Shown piece after piece: positions 10,090 to 21,375 of a stretch of DNA of 64,000 bases. The DNA is taken from NCBI GenBank assembly GCA_930367205.1, contig CAKNEZ010000023.1, forward strand, positions 178,469 to 242,468, in the 5' to 3' direction. Numbering within the stretch: the first letter of the stretch is position 1; each line of letters begins with the position of its first letter. Under the pieces are notes generated by a model, which saw only the letters and a program-made list of their open reading frames with translations, was not told the DNA's origin and made no database searches. The DNA comes from Acanthosoma haemorrhoidale (Eukaryota > Arthropoda > Insecta > Hemiptera > Acanthosomatidae). The position numbers were made by a program, and so were the translations under genes.

Positions 10090-11726
10090 GGATTGCACAT
10101 TATTCTGATAAAATTAGATCACTGACCGACTCTAAGACCTTCCCTCTGGATCATCAAACTACTAAAGATTTTGAAAACCTAAAACTAAGTATTGCTGAAG
10201 CTGCAGTTACCACAATGAATGACAATGAACAGATGGTAGTAGAGACAGATGCTTCAGACGTCGCCTTGGCCACAACTTTGAGTCAGGGTGGTCGGCCTGT
10301 GGCGTTCTTCTCACGGACACTCACTAAGTCTGAACGTGCACACCCTGCAATTGAGAAGGAAGCAGCTGCAATTGTGGAATCTCTCAAGAAATGGAGATCT
10401 TTTCTTTTGGGTAGACATTTTCAACTACTAACTGATCAACAAGCACTCTCTTTCGTATTCAACCAAAAACACTCAAGAAAAATAAAAAATGATAAAATTC
10501 TACGTTGGCGACTCGAATTGGCTCCTTTCCAATTCGATATAACCTACCGCCCTGGAAGAGAAAAAACGAAGGCTGATGCCCTATCTAGAGTTTGTAGCTC
10601 CATCTCCAATGATCGACTGTTGGAGTTGCATCGATCTCTCAACCATCCCGGTATCACCAGAATGGTTCACTGGCTGCGGTGCAGGAATCTCCCATTTTCA
10701 GTTGAAGATGTTAGAAGGGTCAACTCAACTTGTTCGGTTTGTGCCGAAGTCAAACCCCGTTTTCACAAATCTCAAGGTACTCTCATCAAAGCAACTATTA
10801 CTTTTGAACGAATAAATGTAGACTTCAAGGGTCCAATCCCCTCGAAGACGAGGAATTACTACATTCTGACCATCATAGACGAATATTCTGGATTCCCATT
10901 CGCCTACGCTTGTAAAGACACAACCTCTGGCACTGTCATAAAATGTTTTACAGATCTTTTTATGCTTTTTGGGACTCCAGCTTATGTGCACTCAGACAGA
11001 GGTTCCTCCTTTATTTCGCGAGAATTAATATCATTCCTACATTCCAACGGAATAGCCACTAGCAACTCAACGCCCTATAATCCTCAAGGGAATGGACAGG
11101 TGGAGCGTTTGAATGGTACCTTGTGGAAAACCATAAATCTAGCTCTCAAGACGAAAAATCTCCAGACTCGCGATTGGGAAGAAGTTCTCCCGGAAGCTCT
11201 TCACTCCATTAGGTATTTGTTATGCACTGCCACGAATTGTACTCCTCATGAACGATTCTTTAGTTTTCCTCGCCGAACCTCAAACGGAGAAGCTTTACCT
11301 ACTGGGCTTACCACACCTGGGCCAGTACTCATCAAACGAAACATACGGTCCAGCAAGTATGACGACTTGGTAGAAGAAGCAGAACTTCTAGAAGCTAACC
11401 CCCAATATGCATGTATTAGGCGGAAAGATGGCAGTGAATCAACTGTCTCTCTACGACAACTTGCCCCTAGAGGAAACACGGATCTATTGCTAAAAGCTGA
11501 AGCCCCTCCACTTATTGAAGAACAAAGAGAAATCTCTCAAATTCGACCTAGCCCTGAAGGAGCTGGAACAGGTCTACCGTTCACCCTAGATCTAAATTAC
11601 TCCAGTCCTCGAAATATAAATCAGACAGTTCAAATTGACCTACCTTCACCTGACACTGAAACCTCAAGACCTAGACGAACTCTCAAGCCTCTTGCTTATC
11701 TGAAGGATTATGTAACCAAGTTTTAG
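10083..11726 (+). CDS. G2 pol remnant: RT end, RNase H and integrase
   Basis: The open frame runs from the deletion junction (SKWIAHYSDKIRSL) to TAG at 11726; the first ATG is at 10215. Domains in order: RT thumb end; RNase H (VVETDASDVAL, AIEKEAAAIVESLKKW, LLTDQQAL, ADALSRV); integrase zinc finger (H...H, CSVCAEVKP); integrase core with the catalytic triad (NVDFKGPIP, HSDRGSSF, NPQGNGQVERLNGTLW); then a Pro/Ser-rich tail. The integrase and RNase H look intact over roughly 500 codons. Without protease and most of RT it cannot act alone. Confidence 0.9.
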   Translation, partial: SKWIAHYSDKIRSLTDSKTFPLDHQTTKDFENLKLSIAEAAVTTMNDNEQMVVETDASDVALATTLSQGGRPVAFFSRTLTKSERAHPAIEKEAAAIVESLKKWRSFLLGRHFQLLTDQQALSFVFNQKHSRKIKNDKILRWRLELAPFQFDITYRPGREKTKADALSRVCSSISNDRLLELHRSLNHPGITRMVHWLRCRNLPFSVEDVRRVNSTCSVCAEVKPRFHKSQGTLIKATITFERINVDFKGPIPSKTRNYYILTIIDEYSGFPFAYACKDTTSGTVIKCFTDLFMLFGTPAYVHSDRGSSFISRELISFLHSNGIATSNSTPYNPQGNGQVERLNGTLWKTINLALKTKNLQTRDWEEVLPEALHSIRYLLCTATNCTPHERFFSFPRRTSNGEALPTGLTTPGPVLIKRNIRSSKYDDLVEEAELLEANPQYACIRRKDGSESTVSLRQLAPRGNTDLLLKAEAPPLIEEQREISQIRPSPEGAGTGLPFTLDLNYSSPRNINQTVQIDLPSPDTETSRPRRTLKPLAYLKDYVTKF

Positions 11727-11736
11727 TTTAAAATAT

Positions 11737-11880
11737 AGAGGGGGAGAATGTGATGAAATGGAATGCTTAATATTCTATATGTTTAATTTATCATATGTTC
11801 AATTGTTCAAATTTATTTTCAACTCTGTCATTACTGTCTGAGGTTTATAATAAATAAAAGCCTAATTTCTGGTCTTAAAT
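11737..11880 (+). repeat. Polypurine tract and probable start of G2 3' LTR
   Basis: AGAGGGGGAGAA (11737-11748) directly precedes TGTGATG at 11749, as expected for plus-strand priming. AATAAATAAA near 11850 could be the polyadenylation signal. The right border is unclear: a second G2 segment begins by about 11910. Confidence 0.55.
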
Positions 11881-12667
11881 GTATTTATTATCAGTACAAA
11901 TACAACATACAGGTACTTCATCTTTCTCTAGTGACACGTATCACCTATCTGGATCATCAAAAGACCGTTCGTCCAACTGCCCTGATTCTCGTAATAAATT
12001 TCATTCATCAGGAGCCAAAAATAGATCCCACAGCCGAAGTAGAATAGATTATAAAGCATTAGGGATTCGTGACATATGTACAAGGTGTGCTAGAAATAAT
12101 CATAGACTAGCAGACTGTCACGTTGATTATGATAAAGCTCATTGCACGTCATGTAACCGTAAGGGACACGTTTCACGAGTTTGTATCACCACCCTGTCAC
12201 AAAATAAAAAACCTAGTTACGTATCATCTGCAAATGCAATTTCTCACGTCAACGCTGAACATCAATACGGCATTTCATATCTTAAAGACCTTTTCGAAGT
12301 AAACCCCGACTCCGATAAATATATCGTTACCGTCCAAATCAATAGAAAACCCCAGCTCATGGAGGTCGATTCAGGAGCAAGATTTTCTCTCCTAAACGAG
12401 GATGATTTTAGGAAATTGAATTTGGAACTAGAAATCCAACCAACAAATACCATTTTTCGAGCGTACTCAGGCAACGAAATTCTTCCGAGAGGAAAAGTGG
12501 AGGTAACAGCCACATATAAAGGTAGAAATGCGTGTGGTGACCTGTATATTGTTCCGTCTGGCCATACAACATTGCTTGGGTGTCAATGGATTAGAGATTT
12601 AATGATTGAATGGAGAGAAATTGATACCACCAAAAACCATATGTCAAGTGTACTTGCGGTGGGCTGA
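11879..12667 (+). CDS. G2 Gag C-terminus with zinc knuckles and protease
   Basis: From about 11910 the frame encodes a Ser/Arg-rich region and RSRIDYKALGIRDICTRC. Two CCHC knuckles follow (CTRCARNNHRLADC, CTSCNRKGHVSRVC), then a retropepsin with MEVDSGARFSLL as active site and TTLLGCQWIRDL near its end. It aligns with the middle of the minus-strand Gag-protease at 23793-25382. It corresponds to the part deleted from the G2 copy just upstream. The protein has no genuine start of its own. Confidence 0.85.
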   Translation: MYLLSVQIQHTGTSSFSSDTYHLSGSSKDRSSNCPDSRNKFHSSGAKNRSHSRSRIDYKALGIRDICTRCARNNHRLADCHVDYDKAHCTSCNRKGHVSRVCITTLSQNKKPSYVSSANAISHVNAEHQYGISYLKDLFEVNPDSDKYIVTVQINRKPQLMEVDSGARFSLLNEDDFRKLNLELEIQPTNTIFRAYSGNEILPRGKVEVTATYKGRNACGDLYIVPSGHTTLLGCQWIRDLMIEWREIDTTKNHMSSVLAVG

Positions 12668-12866
12668 GATAATAGCTGAGTTCCCAACTGTCTTTGCCGA
12701 GGAAGTTGGTTGCATTCCAGATTATGAAGTTAAGCTGCAGCTACGACAAGGGGCAAAACCTAGTTTCACAAGAGAACGCCATTTACCTTATGCTCTACGA
12801 GAACGTGTTGAAAAAGAATTAGTCCGGAGGAGTGTCGTCTATATGACCACAAGTCAATCCATCTGA
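12650..12866 (+). pseudogene. Start of G2 reverse transcriptase
   Basis: In another frame, LRWAEIIAEFPTVFAEEVGCIPDYEVKLQL, FTRERHLPYALRERVEKEL and a broken VVYMTTSQS follow the protease. These are the connector and first strand of a gypsy RT. The sequence stops before the catalytic palm. Confidence 0.75.
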
Positions 12867-12869
12867 GCC

Positions 12870-14324
12870 CTTGTTGTGGTCGTGTGATGTTGTTAGTTAT
12901 TACTATTATTTTTCTACAAATTGAAAAAAACAACAACAATGTTTTAGTGTTCGCCTTGTAGGCAATAAAAAAGAAGGTACCATGCGCGCTGACAAAATGA
13001 GACTTGGTCCTCTGACTAACGCATGTCCACCTTTCGTCATAAGAAGTTTGAGAATTAAACGACTTAATGCATAGTTTCTTTGATGCTGCACATGTCGGTG
13101 GAAGAAATCACTCCCATCTGAGAGTCAGCAGGGGAGTCATTACTTCAAAACAACTTCGTTCCGTAAATTTAAAATCCGGTGGGCTGATGGCACGATATTG
13201 ACACGTTATAGGCAGCTAATGTGGTTTTGCCAATGGTTTAACGCCTTGCAAATGATCATTCACGACAATGGTTCTCTTTTCTCGCTTCATAACTTTCTAT
13301 AGGTTATAGTATACTTCTCCATATGAGTTTTAATATAACAAGAAAAAAAAAATTAAAAATCGAGTAATATTCACCTTAGTACTAAGGTATAGTAATTTAT
13401 AAATAAAGATTTAAAGACGAGTACGAAGAAAGTACTTTCTTCCAATAGATTGACGCATAGTGCAATTTAGTTTTTCCACCATTGTCGTTCAGAGTACTTG
13501 TGAAGTAAGCAATCACAGACTTTAATTAATTGTTTAAAACTACACATTACCACATACGTTGCACATTATATTCGTTAAATATCGTACCGTTCTTACGTGA
13601 AATTAATTTAATATTGAAAACGTTAATTTATTTTATGCCTGGCTGGGATATGTTGTAGTGGAATAATACAAATTAGCCATAAATTTGTTCTACAATGGAA
13701 TGAATTATATGTTTTTAATGGAAATGAATCTTTTCTGTGAAATGAAAAAGAATTATGATCAACAACTAATGAATTGGTGCTGTATAACACTATATACTGA
13801 ACTCAACGTTATTATTACTCAATGTTGTATGTACCTTGATCACGCTAGTGACGAATTCAGGAAGAAGTAGGTTGGTTTATCTCGCACTGGTAAAGTAGCC
13901 TCCGGCAAGGCCAACGTGAACTATGACGCCAGATAGAGCTTAGTAGAACAGACATCCCAATAAAAGTATGCAAGTTTTGTGCCAAAGTTATTCCCCCTCC
14001 TTTTTGGGGTTCGCACTCTTTAATTTGTATTATTTGTTTATAGTATCACGATTCAACTAGTCGGTTAATGCGGTTAAACTTAATGCGAGGTGGACAGAAA
14101 GTCCTACTTTTGCTACGAAAACAGTGAATGCTTTACATCTCTAAATTGAAGTATTGCAGAATATCTTGGGATAATTATTTACTACACATCAATAATAAAA
14201 TACATTAACATTATAATTTTATTAATGCTATGATGATCATTTAATAAAGCAGGTCATAGCCATGGATGAAGAATTTTGTGTTAATCGTATGTTATATAAT
14301 GCTAATATTATATATAATGCTAAA
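12870..14324. other. AT-rich DNA, nothing recognised
   Basis: Short frames only (61 codons at 13685). No transposon or exon features were seen. Confidence 0.4.
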
Positions 14325-14625
14325 AGTAGAAGGGGCTTGAGCAGGACTGTATACCTGCCTCGTGACTTGATGAAAGTCACAGATGGTTCCTGTTATTTTT
14401 AAGTAAGCAACTGCATCCCTCCAAGACCTCCCTACTTCCCAGAATCTTATCCTTTTCTTATACATATATGTCTCAGCTTTAGCCCCAAACCCCACTTGTG
14501 CCTAGACATTCCACCCAGTATGTAGTAAGGTAACTCTTAATATTTGTATATACTAGTGTTTTGCTTGTACTTCATAATATAGCTTTTCTTTCTTTTCTTT
14601 CAAAAGACTCTCCTCTGCAAAGATT
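14325..14625 (+). repeat. Repeat A, copy 1
   Basis: An unknown roughly 300-bp interspersed repeat beginning tagaaggggcttgagcag and ending near a pyrimidine-rich ttttctttcttttctttc tract. It holds a cattccacccagtatgtagt block. In this orientation other copies show AATAAA just before the pyrimidine tract. Three further copies lie inverted at 15189, 15399 and 17835. Confidence 0.75.
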
Positions 14626-15188
14626 ATTTAACTGTAATATAGGATACATTTCGAAGATTATCATTTGTTATTATTTTATGATAATTTATGAAAATTCTAG
14701 CTTCGTACTTATTATAAAACTAACGACAAGTCTATAATAGCTTCAGGTCTACAGAAATTATTCCAGCTTCTTGCAAGCGGCCTCTTAAAGAGACAGAGAA
14801 AGCATTTTAATATGAGAAAGCGAAACAGTTCATGAAGTCGTTTTTCTTCTTCGTCGAAGTATGTCCTCCGTCGAATGGGAGCGGTGAACGAAGTGAAACT
14901 TCAACTATCAGCCGTCTAACTTCCTACGTCCGCTTCTGTTGCAGCAGACCACGGCTTGTATAGGGATGGGTCTGGTACCCTTTTTACACAGGGTCGAAAA
15001 ACTCTACAATGAGTGCTAAATGTACCCAGATACTTACTAACTATGGACACAACAGTATCCCTGTCATTGGTCTAGACAGGGTTCACTGCTGACTCGTGAT
15101 GGAAAACTAAATTTTAAATAATAAAGTAACAATTCTGTTCTTGATAACTGAAATAAAGGAAATGAGAAGGAGAGATTAGTCTCAAGAA

Positions 15189-15375
15189 TTGGGGTCTAGG
15201 GCTAAAAGCTGAGACATATACGTATAAGAATAGGATAAGATTCTGGGAAGTAGGAAGGTCTTGGAGGGATGCGGTTGCTTACTTAAAAATAACAGGAACC
15301 ATCAGTGACTTCCATGAAGTCACGAGGCGGGTATACAGTTCTGCTCAGGCCCCTTCTACTTGTTCTCAGCAATAT
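15189..15375 (-). repeat. Repeat A, copy 2 (partial)
   Basis: It shares the gggctaaa...gataagattctggg...ccccttctacttgttct part with copies 3 and 4 and lacks the pyrimidine-tract side. It is arranged in tandem with copy 3. Confidence 0.75.
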
Positions 15376-15398
15376 AAAACTGTTTTTAGTTAAATAGA

Positions 15399-15700
15399 GT
15401 CTTTTAAAAGAAAAGAAATAAAAGGTTTATTATGAAGTAAAAGCAAAACACTAGTATATACAAATATTGAGAGTTACGTTACTACATACTGGGTGGAATG
15501 TCTAGGCACAATTGGCGTCTGGGGCTAAAGCTAAGACGTATACGTATAAGAAATGGATAAGATTCTGAAAATAGGGAGTAAGAGGAGTAAGGAGGGTTGC
15601 TTACTTAAAAATAACAGAAAGCATCTGTGACTTTCATCAAGTCACGAGGCAGATATACAGTTCTGCTCAAGCCCCTTCTACTTGTTTTTAACATTATCTT
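15399..15700 (-). repeat. Repeat A, copy 3
   Basis: A full-length inverted copy relative to 14325-14625, from gagtcttttaaaag to ccccttctacttg. Confidence 0.75.
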
Positions 15701-15897
15701 AGCATTATAAAACTGTACTAATAATTGCTTAAGCCGTGTGTACTAAAACGATGTCCTATTTCGATGAAGATCCTTGCTTTAAGTTTCTCCAGTAATGTCT
15801 TAAAAGACTGCGATTCACACTTCGGACTCTCATAAAGAGGTCATACCTCTCTCGACAGGTTGAAAAACGCTTATCTGCACCCGCTGCTGGGTGAAAA

Positions 15898-16285
15898 GTG
15901 AGTTCATCCGCCGGAGACACATTAAGTTTTTTGACTCGTTACAGCACCTGACAAACCCAGTGTTTAACACTATGACCACACCACCCCTACCGAATCGATG
16001 GCAACAGACTGTTAAAAAAATTAGATTAAGAATTAGTATTTAAGTTAGTTTTAAGGTTGATCAAAAAGGTGAGCCACATCCCCTTTATTAGTCAGTTCAG
16101 TCCAGTCACGTATAATGTGTATCGTCTTACTTGTTTATTCATTATATAATTTCTATAAAATAACAAAACCTGTATATAATGTAGTGACGCGACAGGAAAT
16201 ACAAAAATAATTTGTAAATAGATTCGCCTGAAAATCTATAATTATCTGTAAAGGGGCTATGAGAGAAAAAAAAAAAAATCAAACG
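15898..16285 (+). pseudogene. 3' end of a Jockey-type LINE related to J2
   Basis: The frame reads EFIRRRHIKFFDSLQHLTNPVFN ... PNRWQQT, nearly the same as the C-terminus of J2 at 59800-59920. A 3' UTR ends in a long A-run near 16268. The last 130 bp of that UTR recur at 25725-25865. It is 5'-truncated. Confidence 0.8.
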
Positions 16286-16289
16286 CTAA

Positions 16290-17155
16290 GGCGGTTGAGG
16301 ATAATTGATTGAAGTCAAAAAAGGATTTAATATTTTTAATTTTTTCGTACTCAACTGTTTTACTTTTTTGAAACTCTGTCAAGGTGTTGTGTGACAAGCT
16401 AGTAACTTGCACTAAGCTAAGGAGGGTTCTGTTACCACGTCGTGAAACAAGTCCTTAGGCTGAAATGCTCTTTCTCTGTAGTCTCCATAAATATCACGAA
16501 GATGCTCGTTCCGCCCTTCCTGCCCTAACTACGAGTCCACACTACTGTAAGAATAAATAAATAAATGAATAAAATGATATATAAGCCTAGAAATGGTTGA
16601 TATTGGTGACGGAATGCCGATTCCTCGGTATTATAAGACAACCCTGAAGTGTTTAGTCAGAAGTGGATCTGAAAATAGTTCCACCGCTCGGATAAACACA
16701 TCGACCACGATCTATTTTAGAAATGAGATTTTTACTCCCAGTTCTGGAGTCCTCTGAGACAGGGCAGTTTAAATACTCCCTGAGGACGACAAGTACTTTT
16801 CAAACCCGTCAACGTATTAACATGAATAAGGGAGGCATTTATGTTGTGGGCAATTAATCTCCTTTAAAACATTTATTTTAATGGATTCTTAAACGATTCT
16901 AAAACCATTCGCAATGCATGGCATGAGTAGAGTTTGAACGCATAAAAAGAAAAAGTGGATTAGCAACACTAATGCTTCAATCTCCACTACTTAGCCTCTC
17001 AATTTTCATTCAGTGACATTTATCAAATCTAAACGGGTAGTTTAAATAAATCATTTCCCCTCTTTTAAAATAATTACAACCAGGCTTACGTGCTCTAATA
17101 ACTAAATGGTTAGAAAGGTGGGTTATCCGCAGCTTACGAATTTTTTCTACCAGTT
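16290..17155. other. AT-rich DNA, nothing recognised
   Basis: A (AATA)-rich stretch near 16550 may be an old retroposon tail. No gene was seen. Confidence 0.35.
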
Positions 17156-17157
17156 AA

Positions 17158-17590
17158 ATAATCTGCCGATACGAGCCAGGGGAGGCTGACCAAGACCCGC
17201 AATACGCTCAGGACATGATTGGAGAAGCTGACCATTGCCAGGACTTCCGCTGTCCCGTATTTATACGATGCCGTTTCAGTCTCCAAGGAGGATTATAGGG
17301 ATGAGTGGTGCAGTGCAATGACTGTGCCAGGGGATTAGGGTGGTTGGATAAGCTAATATGGAATTTTGTGAACTTGGAAGGGATGAGTTCAAGAATGTAA
17401 GGTATATTAAGATCATAATGAAGGATATATTAGGATTATTCTGACGTAATAAGGGGCACTTACTATTGTTCTCAGGATGTTTGATGTTCGACTTTTTTGC
17501 TGCCCCCATAGATCTATTCCGTACGTCCTAGTACTTTAAGTATAACTTTGTAGATTAGTAATTTATTTTCTATTAAGAGGTGGGAATCAG
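17158..17590 (-). pseudogene. J1 LINE C-terminus and 3' UTR
   Basis: The minus strand reads ENKLLIYKVILKVL, GGSKKSNIK, YDLNIPYILELIPSKFTKFH and LSNHPNPLAQSLH, then the shared J1 3' UTR down to 17158. A small deletion and stops break the frame. Confidence 0.8.
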
Positions 17591-17834
17591 CTTCGTACAA
17601 AAGAACATCTGTTCCGTCGTGTATAACAATGTGATACCTAAAAGCCGCTATGTTCTGATAAAATAATGTACTTGAGGCAGAAAAAAAAGGCTTTACGACA
17701 AGAAGATACGACTTAGAACCAACCCTCGAGCTTATTTCGCAGCTTGGAGATGGAGCTTCTCAAAAGCGAAACACGTTTCTCCAGCATTTGCATTTACGAA
17801 TGACTACCATTAAGTAATCTTTGTAGAGTAGAGT

Positions 17835-18128
17835 CTTTTAATAGAAAAGAAAGAAAAGCATTATTATGAAGTACAAGCAAAACACTGGTATATATAAATA
17901 TTAAGAGTTACCTTACTACATACTGGGTGGAATGTCTAGGAACGAGTGAGGTATGGGGCTAAAGGTGAGACATATATGTATAATAAAACGATAAGATTCT
18001 GGGAAGTAGGGAGGTCTTGAAGGGGCGCGGTTGCTTACTTAAAAATAACAGGAACCATCAGTGACAACCATGAAGTCACGAGGCAGGTCAGTTCTGCTCA
18101 GGCCCCTTCTACTTGTTCTTGGCATTAT
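17835..18128 (-). repeat. Repeat A, copy 4
   Basis: It runs from gagtcttttaatag to ccccttctacttgttcttggcattataaaac, in the same orientation as copies 2 and 3. Confidence 0.75.
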
Positions 18129-18134
18129 AAAACT

Positions 18135-18389
18135 TACCAGGTCTGTCGGTATCCGACTCGTTACTGTCGCGGTTTTATCACGCAGAATGATGGGGTGGTT
18201 TTCTTCATTGATCCTCGGATACGGCATGTGCCACATTGACCCAGTCAGCATAGCGTGTGCTTGTCGGATCGAAGTTTGTCTCTCTCTATCGACCTCACGC
18301 CGTATCGATATGTGTGCGATAGCTTCAATGAAAGAGGTTAATTGTTTAGACCTCAAGTAGGAGTAAACAACCATAAATAAGGTTCTCAT
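18135..18389 (-). other. Unrecognised open frame ending at a consensus splice donor
   Basis: The minus strand from ATG at 18389 stays open (MRTLFMVVYSYL ...) and reads RIPTDL just before GTAAGT. It could be a first coding exon. The protein is not recognised, and the donor lies at the border of repeat A copy 4, so chance is equally possible. Confidence 0.2.
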
Positions 18390-18856
18390 AATAGCCTGGT
18401 TAATTATTCACGATGTATTTGTCAAAATATAAATGTCAAACACGATTTCCTTAAACCTAGCTTATTGCAGTTAGTGTTCTACTCCATCATAACCACACGA
18501 TAGAAAGGAACTAACTCCGGACTGGCTTAACCATGACAACTGTTAATTAGGTATATTGGCAAAATACATTTTTAAGTACAGTAACGGAAATGTTTGGACT
18601 GTGTTATGAATGGACTGCGAAAATTGTGTCAATCGAGAGCTAACAAACTATTTGCACAATCCACCATCAACATAAGTATTCTAGACAAAAAATGCAGTTT
18701 GTGTCCCAAAGAAAGCTATGGAATATTTATTAGTCACCATACCTACCATATACCTTAGCGGCAAATTCGAATTTGTTCAATATATTTCGTTAAAGTTTCT
18801 TTTTTTCTGTTCTTGTGTAAATAAATTGTAAAGCTATAATAATTAATTATTAAGTG

Positions 18857-19130
18857 AGATTTTTTTTTTTTTTTTCCTTAGCTCTCAACTGGAAATATAG
18901 GATGTAGGAAAAATAAAGGAAATTATTTGGGATGATGGGTGCCTTTTACTAAGGGGATTCCCATTTGAAGGAAGTATGAGAAGGATATGGGGTGTGGGAT
19001 GCCTAAAAGCGGCGGGTGGATTCGGGAAGGTAGTGAGAGTCCACCTATGGTGGATGAGAAGTAATCTAAGAGGAGTTGTGATGATTCTGAAACCAATAAC
19101 GAAAGAGGGAAGAGGTTCTTAATAACAACC
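18857..19130 (-). repeat. 3' UTR and A-tail of a LINE (J3 family)
   Basis: A 17-base T-run followed by ccttagctctc is the complement of a poly(A) tail. The sequence to its right resembles, at lower identity, the 3' UTR at 29289-29480 (tgagggaattaaggag, gtgagagtcca). No coding part remains. Confidence 0.6.
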
Positions 19131-20985
19131 CGAATGAAAGTATGGTTTTTGTTTTTGGTGCGTTTTTGATGCGCTGGTTCATACGACTATTTCAGGTGCT
19201 AAAACATCAAACTGGTGGAAATCAGTAAGAAAAATGTTTGATTAATGTATTATAATGTAATATGGGTATTCAAAATTCAAATTCAAATAAATTAATTTAA
19301 ATATTTATTCTGGGGGCTCCTCCTCATTACTTCTCACAAAACGTTCTTCTATCTACAATATACAATATACAATTCTACAATTGATTATGAAATCAAACCC
19401 CTACCTTGTGACAGTTCTATAAACCGAAGGATTAAGTATGTATAATTATGGTTTAGATTTGAATTGGGTCACTGTCCAGTTTATCAGACCATATAAGCCC
19501 CCATGGTTTTCTTAAATAATAATTAATATAGACTTCAATTTAATATTATTTCTACTACCTCTCTGGTCTTTGAAAAATCACTTCAGTCAGTTGGGTGCAT
19601 GTGGGTAGGATTTAGTTGCCAATAGTGGTTATATTTAAACCACAATTGAGAAGACAGAGTATACCTGAAACTGGATAAAGGTTTACCTGCAGGTTTTGAT
19701 GATTTCTTTGTTTTAAATTAGGTTCTTCAATTCTGAAGTTGTCTACCATGTATTCATTTCATATTTCATGTTTTACCATTAGTAGCAATACATATTTACT
19801 TATAATTTATTCCAGAGGTAACAATTTCACATACAGAAAATAACCCGGGTTCGGATCTCGGGCGTATGTTTCTTCTCGTTCACCGATAAACATTAAAATT
19901 AAAATACTATATTACATCATATGTATTATAATTATTAGCAATGCCCCATAATAAATAATCGTAATACTCACCGACAAGGCGAGAGGTGAATCTAGTTATT
20001 CAGGTTAGTGTGTAATCTGTCTCTAGGCCACTGGGATAGTTGTTGCACTCTACCTCCACATAAATTAATATATTGTAATATAATGTGCGTTGTAAATCGA
20101 TCCACTTTGTTTATAATTACGTTTTATTATAATAGGCCGTTACAGCATTACCTCCAGCTGGAGAGGTTATGGTAATTACAGAGTCTTCAGCCTCTCTGAA
20201 TATATTAATCTCATTTACTCCCTTACATCTAATATTATCTCGTAAATATTTTAGCAACATAAAACCAACTATTTGACTTGGCAAAATTACTACATTATTA
20301 TGCATTTAATACTAAAACGGAACTACTGACAGACTCCCGGGTCAGACTTACCCAGCAAACCATCCTGATTGGGCTGGTCAAGCTTGTCTGTTATTCTTTG
20401 CCAATCACTTCGTCCCTTTTAGCACCCAGGGATTTCTAAAAGCCACAACCGATGAGCACAATATTTTTGTCACTTACTTTCGCAGCGATGTTGAATAGCA
20501 AATCTATTTCTTATTCAAAATTCCATTTTGCATGTATTCAAGGCTAAGCACCAACAGGGAGGGGGGAAGAACCACTAACTCTGGAGGGTGTGCTGCGGTT
20601 TCTGACAACCAAAAAGTCCACCGTTCTCGTATTTCTGGGCCCAGTTGAAATCCTGGAACACTTCCATAATAAACTCCCAAATCCAAAACTACCTCCTCCT
20701 TCGTTTAGCAGGAGTCCAGGAGCCTGGGGCTTTGAACTTTTATCCTACCCTATCCAAAAATCCTCCTTATCCACATCAAACGTCATTGAAATGCGTGGTT
20801 ATGTCCACTCAACCTTTACCTCGAATGTATATAGTTATACCCTTCACGGGGGTAAGAGTACCCAGGTAAGTAAGGGAAATGGTGTCTGCTCATTAAAAGT
20901 CCTTATGGGAAAGCCAAGCATCAGTTCCGGATACCCGTAGTTGGTAAGCAATGTGCAATGTCCGTTAGACTTAAGAAAAGACGTG
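19131..20985. other. Intergenic DNA, nothing firm
   Basis: There are no recognised protein fragments. A box-B-like GGTTCGGATCT near 19852 is isolated. Confidence 0.35.
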
Positions 20986-20999
20986 CGTAAGCACAATAG
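20986..20999. repeat. 14-bp target-site duplication of the R1-type LINE (left)
   Basis: CGTAAGCACAATAG here and at 23444-23457 brackets the element exactly: poly(T) starts at 21000, and the truncated 5' end lies at 23443. Confidence 0.9.
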
Positions 21000-21020
21000 T
21001 TTTTTTTTTTTTTTTTTTTT

Positions 21021-21180
21021 TTTTCCCCGCTTTTCCTGAGGCTGAGCCTCAAACGGGCTTGCCCCACAAGCCCGTGAAGCGGGATCGTGGGGTTACGTAG
21101 CCTGTGGTGCGCGTATTCCGGTGCAATGGGATTGTTGCACCGGTCAGCGCACCTTTGGTTATTCTGTTTTGTTCCATTTA
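21021..21180 (-). other. GC-rich 3' UTR hairpins of the R1-type LINE
   Basis: Three stems can be drawn in a row: GGTGCAA/TTGCACC, GGGCTT/AAGCCC and TGAGGC/GCCTCA. They lie directly before the A-tail, where RT recognition structures are found in some LINEs. Pairing was judged by eye only. Confidence 0.5.
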
Positions 21181-21375
21181 TTCTCAAAAACAAAAAGGAA
21201 AAAAAAAAAGAACAAAAAAAAAACATAACAATATACAAAAAGAAACCACAAAACTAAGTAAAGAGAAAAGAAACAAAAGAACCACCTCTAATACTATCTT
21301 TACAAATCCTAAACTAGCTATATGTTTTTTTTTTTTTTTTTTTTTTTTTTTTTCCTATAGCTAGTTATCTTAATA

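Noticed and set aside
19840..19875. Box-B-like GGTTCGGATCT suggesting a tRNA or SINE
   Set aside because: No box A, no foldable tRNA and no second copy.
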